From Caballeronia arationis (GTDB taxonomy: Bacteria; Pseudomonadota; Gammaproteobacteria; Burkholderiales; Burkholderiaceae), in contig NZ_FCOG02000010.1 in assembly GCF_001544975.2 (NCBI RefSeq), positions 62,001 to 126,000 on the forward strand: a DNA stretch of 64,000 nt, in the 5' to 3' direction. Both the position numbers and the translations under genes were made by a program. Under the pieces are notes generated by a model that had not been told where the DNA came from, searched no databases, and worked only from the letters and a program-made list of their open reading frames with translations. Below are positions 17,448 to 26,890 of this stretch, in pieces; the stretch's first letter is position 1, and each line of letters opens with the position of its first letter.

Positions 17448-18551
17448 CTACCGGCCGGACTTGAATTCGGTCCAGAGCCGCGTCTGCAGCCGCTGGATCT
17501 CCGGCGGCAGCGGCTTCAGCAGGAACAGCGTCTTCACGACGTCCTGCGGCGGATAGACGGCCGGATCGTTCGCCACGTCCTTGTCGACATACTTGCGCGC
17601 TTCGGCATTCGCACTCGGGTAGTAGACCGTGTTCGTGATCGCGGCGTGGACCTGCGGCGTCTCGATGTAGTTGATCCATTCGAGCGCGGCTTCCTTGTTC
17701 TTCGCGTCCTTCGGAATCGCCATCACGTCGAACCAGACCGGTGCCCCGCCCTTCGGGATGTAATACTCGATCTTGAACGCCTTCTTCGCGTCGACCGCGC
17801 GATGCTTCGCGATCACGACGTCGCCCGACCAGCCGTACGCAAAGCAGATGTCGCCGCCGACCAGATCGTTAATGTAGCCGGACGAATTGAACTGCCTGAT
17901 GTACGGGCGGATCTTCTTGAGCATCGCGAGCGCGGCACGATAGTCGGCCGGGTTTGTGCTCATCGGATCCTTGCCGATGTAATGCAGCGCGGCGGCGAAC
18001 ATCTGGTCCGGCGCGTCAAGCACCGAGACGCCGCAGGCCTTCAGCTTCGAGATGTTCTCGGGCTTGAAGAGGATGTCCCAGCTGTCGAGCGCGACGCCGC
18101 TGCCGAGAAGCTGCTGCGCCTTCGTCACGTTGTAGCCGAGGCCGGTCGTGCCGTAGGCCCAGGGCACCGTGTACTTGTTGCCCGGATCGGCGCCCTCGAC
18201 GAGCTTCATCAGATCGGGATCGAGATACTTGAGGTTCGGCAGCTTCGACTTGTCGAGCGGCGCGAAGATGCCCGCGGCGATCTGCTTGCCTGCGTAGTTG
18301 CTGGTCGGCACGACGATGTCATAGCCGGAATTGCCCGTGAGGAGCTTGGCCTGAAGGGTGTCGTCGCTGTCGTAGTTGTCGTACTTGACCTGGACGCCGG
18401 TTTGCTTCGTGAAGTTCGGGATCGTGTCCTTGGCGATGTAATCCGACCAGTTGTACACGTTGAGTTGCGTGTCCTTCGCGGATGCCGCCGCCGGGACCAG
18501 CGCTGCGGCGCAAGCGACCAGTCCGGCCAGGACCGCCAATTTTTGTTTCAT
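17448..18551 (-). CDS. potF: Periplasmic putrescine-binding protein PotF
   Basis: The 367-residue product starts with a signal peptide (MKQKLAVLAGLVACAAALVP, cleavage near ASA-KD) and the polyamine-binding-protein signature LNVYNWSDYIAKDTIPNF. Later stretches (YDIVVPTSNY, VPWAYGTTGLGYN, FAYGWSGDV) belong to the PotD/PotF family, whose Trp, Asp and Glu residues bind the diamine. The start at 18551 places the signal peptide at the N terminus; the frame is open for 43 more codons. It delivers putrescine or a related polyamine to PotGHI. Confidence 0.93.
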   Translation of the reverse strand: MKQKLAVLAGLVACAAALVPAAASAKDTQLNVYNWSDYIAKDTIPNFTKQTGVQVKYDNYDSDDTLQAKLLTGNSGYDIVVPTSNYAGKQIAAGIFAPLDKSKLPNLKYLDPDLMKLVEGADPGNKYTVPWAYGTTGLGYNVTKAQQLLGSGVALDSWDILFKPENISKLKACGVSVLDAPDQMFAAALHYIGKDPMSTNPADYRAALAMLKKIRPYIRQFNSSGYINDLVGGDICFAYGWSGDVVIAKHRAVDAKKAFKIEYYIPKGGAPVWFDVMAIPKDAKNKEAALEWINYIETPQVHAAITNTVYYPSANAEARKYVDKDVANDPAVYPPQDVVKTLFLLKPLPPEIQRLQTRLWTEFKSGR

Positions 18552-19162
18552 CTCGATTCTCCGTCGTTCGACTTTCGACCGCGTCACGCCGCGCGGATCG
18601 CCGCCTCTTGATCCGGCTGATCCGCGGCTCCCTTTAAAAACCCGAAAACTACCATTAAACAGCGGTGGGACAAAAAACAATTGCCGCCTGTCGCGCGAAA
18701 TTCACAGCGGCCGCGCGCACCGTGCACGCTCGCAATGGCGCTCGCCCGGGCGCCTGAGCGCGAGTCGCCGGCGCATCGCCGACGGTGATCGGGCCCCGCG
18801 AGAAGCGGCGCAATTTTAGCCGTTAAATCCGGCGCGCGACACAGGCAGAAACCACACTCGCATCAATGAATCCAGATACCCGTTCGCTGCGTAATGCGAA
18901 TATCCGTCTTTGGAAGTCGCGGGCCCTCTGGCGAGTCTTGTATTTGAAGCCGGCCGGGCCTTGACGGGATCGAATAGCCAGGCGGAACAGTCGTTGCTGA
19001 GCCATTTCGGATGCGCGCCGCAGGTCGGGCGCGCGCAGGACGGGCAGCGCGCATATCCGCGCTGCCCGACGCGGGCGGCAAATGCAATGGCTCACAGAGC
19101 GCTGCCGCCCACCTTTGACGTGCGCCGCAGTCCGTTGCAGCCATTCCAGGCCAAGATCCGCG
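18552..19162. other. Divergent promoter region of potF and the Nramp gene, no gene seen
   Basis: About 610 bases separate the divergent potF and Nramp genes. An A+T-rich patch near 18635-18690, just upstream of potF, probably holds its promoter. The rest is GC-rich with only shadow frames. The notable element is a 28-bp perfect palindrome at 19041-19068, listed separately. No riboswitch fold that I can recognise by eye is present. Confidence 0.5.
19041..19068. repeat. 28-bp perfect palindrome upstream of the Nramp gene
   Basis: CGGGCAGCGCG (19041-19051) and CGCGCTGCCCG (19058-19068) are exact inverse complements around a 6-base CATATC centre. It ends 94 bases before the Nramp start. No T run follows on either strand, so a terminator is unlikely; a repressor operator or a leader hairpin is possible. 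Confidence 0.6.
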
Positions 19163-20488
19163 ATGAACACCAATCCGTCCGCCCTCACGCCGTGCCCCGC
19201 CGAGCGACCGTCGTCCGATCGCGAATTGCGTGAGGGCCGACGCCCGCATGCACCGCGCGGACGGTGGTTCTCGTTCGTCGGCGCGGGCGCGCTCGTCGCG
19301 GTTGGCTACATGGACCCCGGCAACTGGGCGACCGCGCTTAGCAGCGGTGCCAAATACGGCTACCGGCTCCTCGGCGTCGTGCTGCTCGCGAGCCTGATGG
19401 GCATGTTGCTGCAATGGGTGGCGTCGCGGGTGGGCGTCGTCACCGGGCGCGACCTCGCGCGCCTGTGCCGCGAGCGTTTCAGCCGCCGTACGACGCTTTT
19501 TCTCTGGATCACCTGCGAGATCGCGATCATCGCGTGCGATGTCGCTGAAGTCGTCGGCAGCGCGGTGGCGCTCCAGTTGCTGCTCGGCGTCTCGCTGACG
19601 GCCGGCGTCCTGATGTCGGCCGTCGCCACCTTCGCGATGCTCGCGCTGCAATGCCGCGGCCGCCGTCCGCTGCAGATGTTCATCTCCGCGCTGATCTTCT
19701 TCATCGGCTTTTGCTTCGTCGTGGAACTGGCGCTTGCCAAGCCGGCCTGGCACGAAGCACTCGCCGGACTCGCGCCGCCGAAGGAACTCGTGCGCGACGC
19801 CGGGATGGTCTGGCTCGCGGCCGGCATCCTCGGCGCGACCGTGATGCCTCACAACCTCTACTTGCACTCCGCGCTCGTGAAGGACCACGCGCCCGGCGGC
19901 GACGACCGATCGGTTGCGGCGGCGCTCTACGGCGTCAACATCGATACCTTCGCGTCGCTCGCGCTGGCTTTCACTGTGAATGCGTCGCTGCTGATCGTGG
20001 CGGCGGCGGTGTTTCACGCGAGCGGCCACGTCGACGTCGAGGATCTCGCCGATGCTCACCGGCTGATCGCTCCGCTCGTCGGCAACCAGTGGGCGAGCAT
20101 CTTCTTCGCCGCAGCGCTGCTCGCCTGCGGGCTGAACGCCACGGTCACCGGCACGCTCGCCGGCCAGGCGGTGATGGAAGGCTTCCTGCGGCTGTCGATT
20201 GCGCGCTGGGCGCGAGCGCTCCTCACGCGCGGACTCGCGATCGGGCCGGCACTCGTCGCGGTGAGTGCGTTCGGCGAACACGGCTCGAATCAGCTGCTCG
20301 TGGCGAGCCAGGTCGTACTCACGCTGCAGCTTCCGCTCGCCGTCATTCCGCTCGTGCGTTTCGCGTCCGACGCGGGACTGATGGGCCGCTGGCGCGTCGC
20401 GCGCGTGCCGCTCGCGCTCGCGTGGGGCTGCGTGGGCGTAATCGTCGCGCTCAACGGCGCGCTGCTGTGGCAACTGGTTATCAGCTGA
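19163..20488 (+). CDS. mntH: Nramp-family divalent metal transporter (MntH-like)
   Basis: This 441-residue membrane protein has the Nramp signature of transmembrane segment 1, GYMDPGNWAT (D and N bind the metal ion), and the segment 6 motif ATVMPHNLYLHSALV, whose MPH is the other half of the metal site. About 11 hydrophobic segments are visible. It imports Mn(II), possibly Fe(II), with protons. The start ATG 19163 gives a short hydrophilic N terminus as in the family; an earlier in-frame ATG at 19082 has no support. Regulation may involve the palindrome upstream. Confidence 0.9.
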   Translation: MNTNPSALTPCPAERPSSDRELREGRRPHAPRGRWFSFVGAGALVAVGYMDPGNWATALSSGAKYGYRLLGVVLLASLMGMLLQWVASRVGVVTGRDLARLCRERFSRRTTLFLWITCEIAIIACDVAEVVGSAVALQLLLGVSLTAGVLMSAVATFAMLALQCRGRRPLQMFISALIFFIGFCFVVELALAKPAWHEALAGLAPPKELVRDAGMVWLAAGILGATVMPHNLYLHSALVKDHAPGGDDRSVAAALYGVNIDTFASLALAFTVNASLLIVAAAVFHASGHVDVEDLADAHRLIAPLVGNQWASIFFAAALLACGLNATVTGTLAGQAVMEGFLRLSIARWARALLTRGLAIGPALVAVSAFGEHGSNQLLVASQVVLTLQLPLAVIPLVRFASDAGLMGRWRVARVPLALAWGCVGVIVALNGALLWQLVIS

Positions 20489-20755
20489 GAGCCGCGGATG
20501 AAACCGGCTAAGCGCGCGTGGCTTATTGACCGTTCCGCGCTGGCGTCTTAAGCACGTTTACAATTACATTTTTCTTGCCATATTGCCGGGAAGAGGACAC
20601 GGCGGCGCGCCCTTCAGCGATATTCACTGCCTGAGCAGAAACTGGACACTGACTTCCGCGCGCGTCCATGGGTCCTGTTAAAAATCGGTTGAAACTCATT
20701 GAATTCAATGAGTTAGACGAGCCTCCGGCATCCCATCAATCAGGACGATCGTTTC

Positions 20756-22024
20756 ATGGCCCGAGGCCCTTTGCATTCCAGAAAGCTGTCCATCCGACGC
20801 GTGGCGGTCCTCGCTGCACTTGCAGCCGCGCTCTGCTCTGCGAGCCTCGCCCATGCGACCGTCGCCGTATTGCAGCCGGTGCGCGAAGCCGCCGCGCAGC
20901 AGCCGCTGGAACTGACGCTGATGTACACCGCCGACGACGGCAAGCCGCTCGTCGTCGAGGTGCCGAAGCAACTGACCGTGACGCTGACCAATGGCGACCT
21001 GCCGCCGCAGCCGCTCGCGCTGATCCGCGAGGCCGCCGTGCCGGACCGCCTGCAACTGCGCGCCGGGCAGTATCGGCGGGTACGCTTTTCGGCACCGTGG
21101 CCCGATTCGGCACGCGGCACGGTCAAGATCGATCCGGTTGGCTTCGATTCGTCGCCGATGCTCGTGACATTGAATCGCGGCGAGAACCAGGCGCAGATCG
21201 TCGCCGCCGAGCGTGCCGAAACGCAGGCCGCGACGCCCGCTCAACTGGCCAGCGCATCAGCCGCGGCAAACGCGACCGCCGTGCCGACCACGACCACCGA
21301 TCGCATGCTCAGCGGCCGTCTTTCGACCTTCGAGCCGATGTATTTCGGCGACGGCCAGAATGGCGACAACCTCGCGAAATTCCAGTTCAGCTTCAAGTAC
21401 CGGCTGATGCTTCCCGACGACCCGCGCTCGCGCAGCATGCTCGACAACCTCTATTTCGGCTACACGCAGACATCGATCTGGGACTTGTCGGCCGATTCCG
21501 CGCCGTTTCGCGACACGAGCTATCAGCCGCAACTGTTCTACTACCTGCAGGACACGGGCTGGAAGAGCCCGTTGTTCACGCGGATGGGCATCGCGGCGGG
21601 CTTCGGCCACGAATCGAATGGCAAGAGCGGCGACGAATCGCGAGCGATCAACATTGTGTTCGTGCGCCCGACGTGGGATTTCGGCGACCTGAATTCGAAT
21701 CACCTGACACTTTCGCCGAAGTTCTATTACTACCTGACGAAGACAGGCAACGAGGATATCGCCGACTATCGCGGCTACGTCGACTTCCTGGTGAAGTACG
21801 GCAGCCCCGATGGCTGGCAGCTCGCGACGACCCTGCGAAAGGGCACCAAGCACTGGTACGGTAGCATCGACTCGCAACTGACGTATCCGCTCGCGAAGCT
21901 GATCGGCAGCGCGTGGGGCGGCTATCTGTGGATCGGCTACTTCAACGGCTATGGCGAGGACATCCTGGATTACAACCAGCGCAATCACTGGATCGCGCGG
22001 ATCGGCTACAGTATCGCGCGCTAA
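20756..22024 (+). CDS. pldA: Outer-membrane phospholipase A (PldA family)
   Basis: The 422-residue protein has a signal peptide (cleavage near AHA-TV, about residue 34), an N-terminal beta-rich region (about 50-150), an Ala/Thr-rich linker and then the OMPLA barrel. The catalytic motif GFGHESNGKSG supplies H285 and S287, with N299 fourteen residues after the histidine exactly as H142-S144-N156 in E. coli PldA. The barrel ends in aromatic residues before the C terminus. It should hydrolyse phospholipids in the outer leaflet when the membrane is disturbed. The extra N-terminal domain of about 130 residues is absent from E. coli PldA. Confidence 0.88.
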   Translation: MARGPLHSRKLSIRRVAVLAALAAALCSASLAHATVAVLQPVREAAAQQPLELTLMYTADDGKPLVVEVPKQLTVTLTNGDLPPQPLALIREAAVPDRLQLRAGQYRRVRFSAPWPDSARGTVKIDPVGFDSSPMLVTLNRGENQAQIVAAERAETQAATPAQLASASAAANATAVPTTTTDRMLSGRLSTFEPMYFGDGQNGDNLAKFQFSFKYRLMLPDDPRSRSMLDNLYFGYTQTSIWDLSADSAPFRDTSYQPQLFYYLQDTGWKSPLFTRMGIAAGFGHESNGKSGDESRAINIVFVRPTWDFGDLNSNHLTLSPKFYYYLTKTGNEDIADYRGYVDFLVKYGSPDGWQLATTLRKGTKHWYGSIDSQLTYPLAKLIGSAWGGYLWIGYFNGYGEDILDYNQRNHWIARIGYSIAR

Positions 22025-22081
22025 AAGCTATTTTTCGACGCGCCCGCCGCCGTTCGTGGGGCAGGCGCCAACAGGTTTCCT

Positions 22082-22285
22082 ATGTCATCGAATCTTCACG
22101 ACTTGCCCGACAGCCCGTGCATCGGCGTCTGCTCCACGCTCTTCGACGACGTCTGCAAGGGCTGCGGCCGCACGGCGGGCGAAGTATCGAACTGGGTATT
22201 TCTCTCCGACCAGGAAAAACGCGCGATCTGGGTGCGCATCACGCGCGAGGGAACTGCGATGCGGTTCCGCAACGACCGGCTCTGA
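22082..22285 (+). CDS. DUF1289 family small protein
   Basis: The 67-residue protein has the DUF1289 pattern: SPCIGVCSTLFDDVCKGCGRT, with four cysteines likely to bind a metal ion, followed by EVSNWVFLSDQEKRAIWVRI. Members of this family are small, cytoplasmic and of unknown biochemical role, often fused or adjacent to metabolic genes. It lies 57 bases downstream of pldA on the same strand and converges directly with the nitronate monooxygenase gene, with no base between the two stops. Confidence 0.85.
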   Translation: MSSNLHDLPDSPCIGVCSTLFDDVCKGCGRTAGEVSNWVFLSDQEKRAIWVRITREGTAMRFRNDRL

Positions 22286-23440
22286 TCAGGCGGCCGCCGG
22301 CCGCGTGGCCCCGAGCAGGAGATCGAGCAGTTCGCGCACGCTGCGGATCGCCGATCCGAACGGCAATGCCTCGCGCCCGCGAAAGAACAGGCCGTTCGCG
22401 ACATCGCCGCGCAAGGCGGCAGAAAGGCGCGTATCGATGCAGAAGTGCCCGAATTTCTCGATGCCGTCGCGCAGTCCGCACACCGCCAGACAATCGAGCC
22501 CGGTCGGACAGACCTGCTTGCGCGCGCCGATCTTGGTGCGGATGCGCTCCTCGTTGCGCAGATAGCGCATGAGCCACGGCGTCTTCACCGCGCGCGCGGG
22601 AAGCCCGGTCACGCTGACAAAATCGACGATGTCGTCCGGCTCTGCTTCGGCCAGGATGCGCTTGAAGTTCGGGTGCGCATCGCCCTCCTCCGTGACGGCG
22701 AACGGCGTGCCGAGTTGCACGCCCGCCGCACCCGCCGCGAAACACGCCCGCACTGCTTCGTGGCTGTTCACCCCGCCCGCGACAATCAGGGGAATGCGCG
22801 TGCGTTCGATGCCGAGCGTATCGAAGGTCTGCATCGTTTCCGCGATCACGCGAGCGAAGTCGAAGCGCGCGTCCGGCACGTCGGCGAGGTGCGCGACGCC
22901 GAGATGGCCGCCCGCGTGCGCGGGATGCTCGATCACGATGGCGTCGGGCAGGCGGTTCTTCTTCAGCCACTTCTTCAGCACGAGCGCGATGCCGCGGCTG
23001 TCCGACAGAATCGGAATCAGCGCGATGTCGATGCCCTCCGTGAGATCCGGCAGGTCGAGCGGCAGGCCCGCGCCCATCACGATCGCGTCGGCGCCGCTCT
23101 CGCACGCGGTTCGCACCGACGCGGCGTAGGAGCTGACCGCGCGCATCACGTTGACGGCGATCATGCCGCGCCCCTCGCTCAAGCGCTTTGCCGCACCGAT
23201 TTCGCGTGCGAGCGCTTCCTGATTGGCCGCTTCGAGCGTCGCGCGGGCGGGGTCCGCCTTGCAGCGCTCCAAAAGGTCCGGGTGATGATGGCGCAGGTCG
23301 ATGCTCGCGATCGTGCCGAGCGCGCCCTCCCTGGCAACGGCACCCGCCAGGCGATGCGCCGAGATCCCGACGCCCATTCCGCCCTGCACGATGGGCAACA
23401 GCGCGCGGCCGCGGATGGTCAGCATGGGAAGCGTGGTCAT
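22286..23440 (-). CDS. Nitronate monooxygenase-like FMN flavoprotein
   Basis: This 384-residue TIM-barrel protein of the NAD(P)H-dependent flavin oxidoreductase/2-nitropropane dioxygenase family opens with LPIVQGGMGVGISAHRLAGAV, the usual FMN-side motif. It has an IVIEHPAHAGGHLG histidine stretch (H as candidate catalytic base), IVAGGVNSHEAVRACFAAGAAGVQLGT for phosphate binding, and three C-terminal cysteines near PTGLDCLAVCGLRDG. This long form with the cysteine-bearing C terminus is less studied than classical Ncd2-type enzymes; substrate is uncertain. An FNR-like site lies upstream. Confidence 0.8.
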   Translation of the reverse strand: MTTLPMLTIRGRALLPIVQGGMGVGISAHRLAGAVAREGALGTIASIDLRHHHPDLLERCKADPARATLEAANQEALAREIGAAKRLSEGRGMIAVNVMRAVSSYAASVRTACESGADAIVMGAGLPLDLPDLTEGIDIALIPILSDSRGIALVLKKWLKKNRLPDAIVIEHPAHAGGHLGVAHLADVPDARFDFARVIAETMQTFDTLGIERTRIPLIVAGGVNSHEAVRACFAAGAAGVQLGTPFAVTEEGDAHPNFKRILAEAEPDDIVDFVSVTGLPARAVKTPWLMRYLRNEERIRTKIGARKQVCPTGLDCLAVCGLRDGIEKFGHFCIDTRLSAALRGDVANGLFFRGREALPFGSAIRSVRELLDLLLGATRPAAA

Positions 23441-23502
23441 TGATGGATGTCCTTCGATGGATTCAGGTTTGGGGAGTCTGATCGAAGGGACCGCGCGCGA
23501 AA

Positions 23503-23516
23503 TTGAGATAAATCAA
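23503..23516. promoter_or_regulatory. FNR/ANR-like site upstream of the nitronate monooxygenase gene
   Basis: TTGAG-ATAA-ATCAA matches the FNR/CRP-family anaerobic consensus TTGAT-N4-ATCAA at nine of ten positions. It lies 63 bases upstream of the minus-strand gene that starts at 23440. Regulation by oxygen is therefore possible but unproven. Confidence 0.4.
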
Positions 23517-23522
23517 GGAACC

Positions 23523-23552
23523 GGTCATCGCGGCACGCTGGCCGCGATGACC
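23523..23552. repeat. 30-bp palindrome between the nitronate monooxygenase gene and ybiT
   Basis: GGTCATCGCGGC (23523-23534) and GCCGCGATGACC (23541-23552) are exact inverse complements with a 6-base centre. It has no T run and sits between the FNR-like site and the ybiT terminator. It may be an accessory terminator stem or an operator. Confidence 0.5.
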
Positions 23553-23580
23553 GTCCGCGCTGAAGTCTCAGCGCAAAAGC

Positions 23581-23614
23581 AAAACGGCCCGCTTCGTCGG
23601 AAGCGGGCCGTTTT
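23581..23614 (-). terminator. Rho-independent terminator after ybiT
   Basis: A perfect 15-bp stem (23581-23595 with 23600-23614), including AAAA/TTTT ends, has a 4-base loop and lies 27 bases after the minus-strand ybiT stop. The T run on the minus strand ends ybiT transcription before the next gene. Confidence 0.88.
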
Positions 23615-23640
23615 GAGGTGCGGCTATGTCGGGCAGACGA

Positions 23641-25233
23641 TTATTGAATGCCCTGGCTCGTCAAAAACTCCTCGTACGTGCCGCCGAAGTCATTCAGCGT
23701 GCCGTTCGTGCGCACTTCGATGATGCGATTCGCCAGCCCGCTCACGAACTCACGGTCGTGCGAGACGAAGACCAGCGTGCCCTCGTACTTTTCGAGCGCG
23801 ATCTGCAGCGACTCGATCGACTCCATGTCCATGTGGTTGGTCGGCTCGTCCATCAGGAGCACGTTGTGGCGGCCGAGCATCAGCTTGCCCCAGATCATGC
23901 GGCCCTTCTCGCCGCCCGAGAGCACCTTCACCGATTTCCTGATGTCGTCGGCGTTGAAAAGCAGGCGGCCGAGCGTTCCGCGCACCATCTGGTCATCGTC
24001 ACCGTCCTGGCGGTACTGATCGACCCAGTCGGTGAGCGTCTCGTCATTCGGGAACTCTTCGTACGTGTCCTGCGGCATGTAGCCGACGTTCGCGTTCTCC
24101 GCCCACTTGACCTTGCCGCCGTCGAGCTGGATCGCGCCCTTCAGCGACTTGAGCAGCGTGGTCTTGCCCGCGCCGTTCTCGCCGATGATCGCGATGCGCT
24201 CGCCCGGCTGCACGCTGATGCTGAAGCGCTCGAAGATGGTCCGGTCGTACTTCTTCGTGATTTCCTCGGCAACCACCGCGATGTTGTGCAGCTTCTTCTC
24301 GAAGTCGAAGCGGATAAACGGATTCTGGCGCGACGACGGCTTGAATTCCTCGATCTTGATCTTCTCGATCTGCTTGGCACGGCTCGTTGCCTGACGCGCC
24401 TTCGACTTGTTCGCCGAGAAGCGGCGCACGAAGTCCTGCAAATCGGAGATGCGGTCCTTTGCCTTCTGGTTCGCGGCCTGCTGACGTTCCTTCGCCTGCG
24501 TGCTCGCGAGCATGTAGTCGTCGTAGTTGCCCGGATACACCTTCAGCGTGCCGTAGTCCATGTCCGCCATGTGCGTGCAGACCTGGTTCAGGAAGTGCCG
24601 ATCGTGCGAAATGATGATCATCGTCGAGTTGTACTGGTTCAGCACGTCTTCGAGCCAGCGAATCGAGTTGATGTCGAGGTTGTTGGTCGGCTCGTCGAGC
24701 AGCAGCACATCGGGCTTCGAGAAGAGCGCCTGTGCGAGCAGCACGCGCAGCTTCCAGCCGGGTGCGACGCTGCTCATCGGGCCGTTGTGGTCGCCGATCG
24801 CGATGCCGATGCCGAGCAGCAGTTCGCCCGCGCGCGCTTCGGCGGTGTAGCCGTCGTACTCGGCGAATTTTGCTTCGAGTTCGGCGGCGCGCATGTAATC
24901 GTCGTCAGTGGCGTCGGGGTTTGCGTAGATCGCGTCGCGCTCGGTCATCGCGGCCCACATCTCGGTGTGGCCCATCATCACGACGTCGAGCACGCGCATG
25001 TCTTCGTACGCGAACTGGTCCTGACGCAGCTTGCCGAGACGCACGTTCGGCTCGAGCATCACGTTACCGGAGCTCGGTTCCAGGTCGCTGCCGAGGATTT
25101 TCATGAAGGTCGACTTGCCGCAGCCGTTCGCCCCGATCAGGCCGTAGCGATTTCCTTCCCCGAACTTGACCGAAATGTTCTCGAAGAGGGGCTTCGGCCC
25201 GAATTGCATGGTGATATTGGCAGTAGACAGCAC
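23641..25233 (-). CDS. ybiT: ABC-F family ribosome-associated ATPase YbiT
   Basis: The 530-residue protein has two ABC ATPase domains and no membrane segment. Walker A motifs are GANGCGKST (34-42) and [21 protein letters not shown] and [12 protein letters not shown] are the Walker B regions; the second signature is LSGGEKGR. The charged linker between domains (about 240-300) is the P-site tRNA interaction motif of ABC-F factors. The sequence follows E. coli YbiT closely throughout ([16 protein letters not shown]). ABC-F factors act on ribosome-bound tRNA; the exact role of YbiT in translation is less defined. Confidence 0.93.
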   Translation of the reverse strand: MLSTANITMQFGPKPLFENISVKFGEGNRYGLIGANGCGKSTFMKILGSDLEPSSGNVMLEPNVRLGKLRQDQFAYEDMRVLDVVMMGHTEMWAAMTERDAIYANPDATDDDYMRAAELEAKFAEYDGYTAEARAGELLLGIGIAIGDHNGPMSSVAPGWKLRVLLAQALFSKPDVLLLDEPTNNLDINSIRWLEDVLNQYNSTMIIISHDRHFLNQVCTHMADMDYGTLKVYPGNYDDYMLASTQAKERQQAANQKAKDRISDLQDFVRRFSANKSKARQATSRAKQIEKIKIEEFKPSSRQNPFIRFDFEKKLHNIAVVAEEITKKYDRTIFERFSISVQPGERIAIIGENGAGKTTLLKSLKGAIQLDGGKVKWAENANVGYMPQDTYEEFPNDETLTDWVDQYRQDGDDDQMVRGTLGRLLFNADDIRKSVKVLSGGEKGRMIWGKLMLGRHNVLLMDEPTNHMDMESIESLQIALEKYEGTLVFVSHDREFVSGLANRIIEVRTNGTLNDFGGTYEEFLTSQGIQ

Positions 25234-25377
25234 AGCGCGTCCTTTTGAATGGTGTACGGCGAAAAACCGGATATTTTAGCAGATTTTGAAGCGATTTGCG
25301 GACTCGTCCGATGGCGGCGAAGTCGAGGCCGTCTGCCGGGACTTGCGAGGCGCGGGGAGCGCCGCCGCTCAAGCGAA

Positions 25378-25407
25378 ACGGGGCGCGGCAGATGCGCCGC
25401 GCCCCGT
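25378..25407 (-). terminator. Rho-independent terminator after thrC
   Basis: A perfect 12-bp stem ACGGGGCGCGGC (25378-25389) with GCCGCGCCCCGT (25396-25407) and a 6-base loop begins 24 bases after the thrC stop on the minus strand. The following minus-strand sequence starts TTTCGCTT, a short T run. Confidence 0.7.
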
Positions 25408-25431
25408 AATTCCGCCCGATCCCACCCCGAT

Positions 25432-26880
25432 TCAGTTCGTGCGATCGGCGATATACGCCTTCACGACGCCCGCGTCAGCAGGGACGATATCGAATCTTTG
25501 TGGCAGTTTTTCAAGCCCGACGAACGCGGCCGGCCGCTCCGGCTCGCGCAGGAGCGCCTCGCGGATCGTCTCGCCGAACTTGATCGGCTGCGCGGTTTCC
25601 AGCACGATCATCGGCACGCCCGGCTGAAGATGCTCGCGCGCCACTTTCAGGCCGTCGGCCGTGTGGGTGTCGATCATCGTGTCGTAGCGCTGAAACACGT
25701 CGCGGATCGCGTCGACGCGATCCGCGTGGCTGCTGCGCCCCGAGACGAAGCCGAATTCCTGCACGCGCGCGAAATCGCCGCTCGCCGCGAGGTCGAAGCC
25801 GCCCTTCTCCTCGACGTCGCGGAACAATTGCAGCACGCGCGCCGGATCGCGCCCGAGCAGGTCGAAGACGAAGCGCTCGAAATTCGACGCCTTCGAAATG
25901 TCCATGCTCGGGCTCGTCGTGTGATACGTCTCGCTAGCGTCGCGCACGCGATACACGCCGGTGCGGAAAAATTCGTCGAGCACGTCGTTCTCGTTCGTCG
26001 CGACGACCAGCTTTTCGATTGGCAGGCCCATCATCCGCGCGATGTGCCCGGCGCAGACGTTGCCGAAGTTGCCCGACGGCACGGTGAACGACACGCGCTC
26101 GTCGTTGCTCGTCGTCGCCGCGAAATAGCCCTTGAAGTAGTACACGACCTGCGCGACGACGCGCGCCCAGTTGATCGAATTGACCGTGCCGATCTTGTGC
26201 TGCGCCTTGAACGCGTGATCGTTGGAGACGGCCTTCACGATGTCCTGGCAGTTGTCGAAGTTGCCCTCGACCGCGAGGTTGTAGATGTTCGGGTCCTGCA
26301 GCGAGAACATCTGCGCGGTCTGGAAGGCGCTCATCTTCTTGTGCGGCGAGAGCATGAACACGCGCACGCCCGCCTTGCCGCGCATCGCGTATTCGGCGGC
26401 GCTGCCGGTGTCGCCCGAGGTCGCGCCGAGAATGTTCAGCGTCTCGTCGTGTTTCGCGAGCGTGTATTCGAACAGGTTACCGAGCAACTGCATCGCCATG
26501 TCCTTGAAGGCGAGCGTCGGTCCGTTCGACAGTTCCAGAAGCGACAGCGGTGCCCCGTTCTCGACGCCAAGCGTCTTCAACGGCGTGATCTGCGTGGCGG
26601 CTTCCTCGTCGCGGACGTTGCTGTAGACCTGCGCCGTGTAGGTCTTGCTCGTGAGCGAGCGCAGTTCGTCGGCGGGAATGTCGCCGGCGAATTTCGACAG
26701 CACCTCGAACGCGAGATCCGCGTACGAGAGCGTGCGCCAGCGCGCGAGTTCGTCCGCGGACACGCGCGGATACTCGGCGGGCAGATAGAGGCCGCCGTCC
26801 TTGGCAAGCCCGCCGAGCAGGATGTCGGAAAACGTGTGGCGCTCGCCGAGGCCGGCGCCGCGCGTCGAGATGTAGTTCAT
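25432..26880 (-). CDS. thrC: Threonine synthase
   Basis: The 482-residue PLP enzyme converts O-phosphohomoserine to threonine. The MNYISTRG start, the cofactor lysine K126 in GPTLAFKDMAMQ, the LGATSGDTGSAAEYA phosphate loop and VPSGNFGNVCAG are those of the long gammaproteobacterial-type threonine synthase. hom lies 10 bases upstream and alaA before it, so one transcript covers alaA-hom-thrC. The homoserine kinase needed between Hom and ThrC is not in this window. Confidence 0.96.
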   Translation of the reverse strand: MNYISTRGAGLGERHTFSDILLGGLAKDGGLYLPAEYPRVSADELARWRTLSYADLAFEVLSKFAGDIPADELRSLTSKTYTAQVYSNVRDEEAATQITPLKTLGVENGAPLSLLELSNGPTLAFKDMAMQLLGNLFEYTLAKHDETLNILGATSGDTGSAAEYAMRGKAGVRVFMLSPHKKMSAFQTAQMFSLQDPNIYNLAVEGNFDNCQDIVKAVSNDHAFKAQHKIGTVNSINWARVVAQVVYYFKGYFAATTSNDERVSFTVPSGNFGNVCAGHIARMMGLPIEKLVVATNENDVLDEFFRTGVYRVRDASETYHTTSPSMDISKASNFERFVFDLLGRDPARVLQLFRDVEEKGGFDLAASGDFARVQEFGFVSGRSSHADRVDAIRDVFQRYDTMIDTHTADGLKVAREHLQPGVPMIVLETAQPIKFGETIREALLREPERPAAFVGLEKLPQRFDIVPADAGVVKAYIADRTN

Positions 26881-26890
26881 GAGTCCAGTC

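Noticed and set aside
18823..20473. Long minus-strand frames opposite the Nramp gene and its upstream region
   Set aside because: They are mirror frames of a high-GC gene, rich in Arg, Ala and His, with no motif and no ribosome-binding site.
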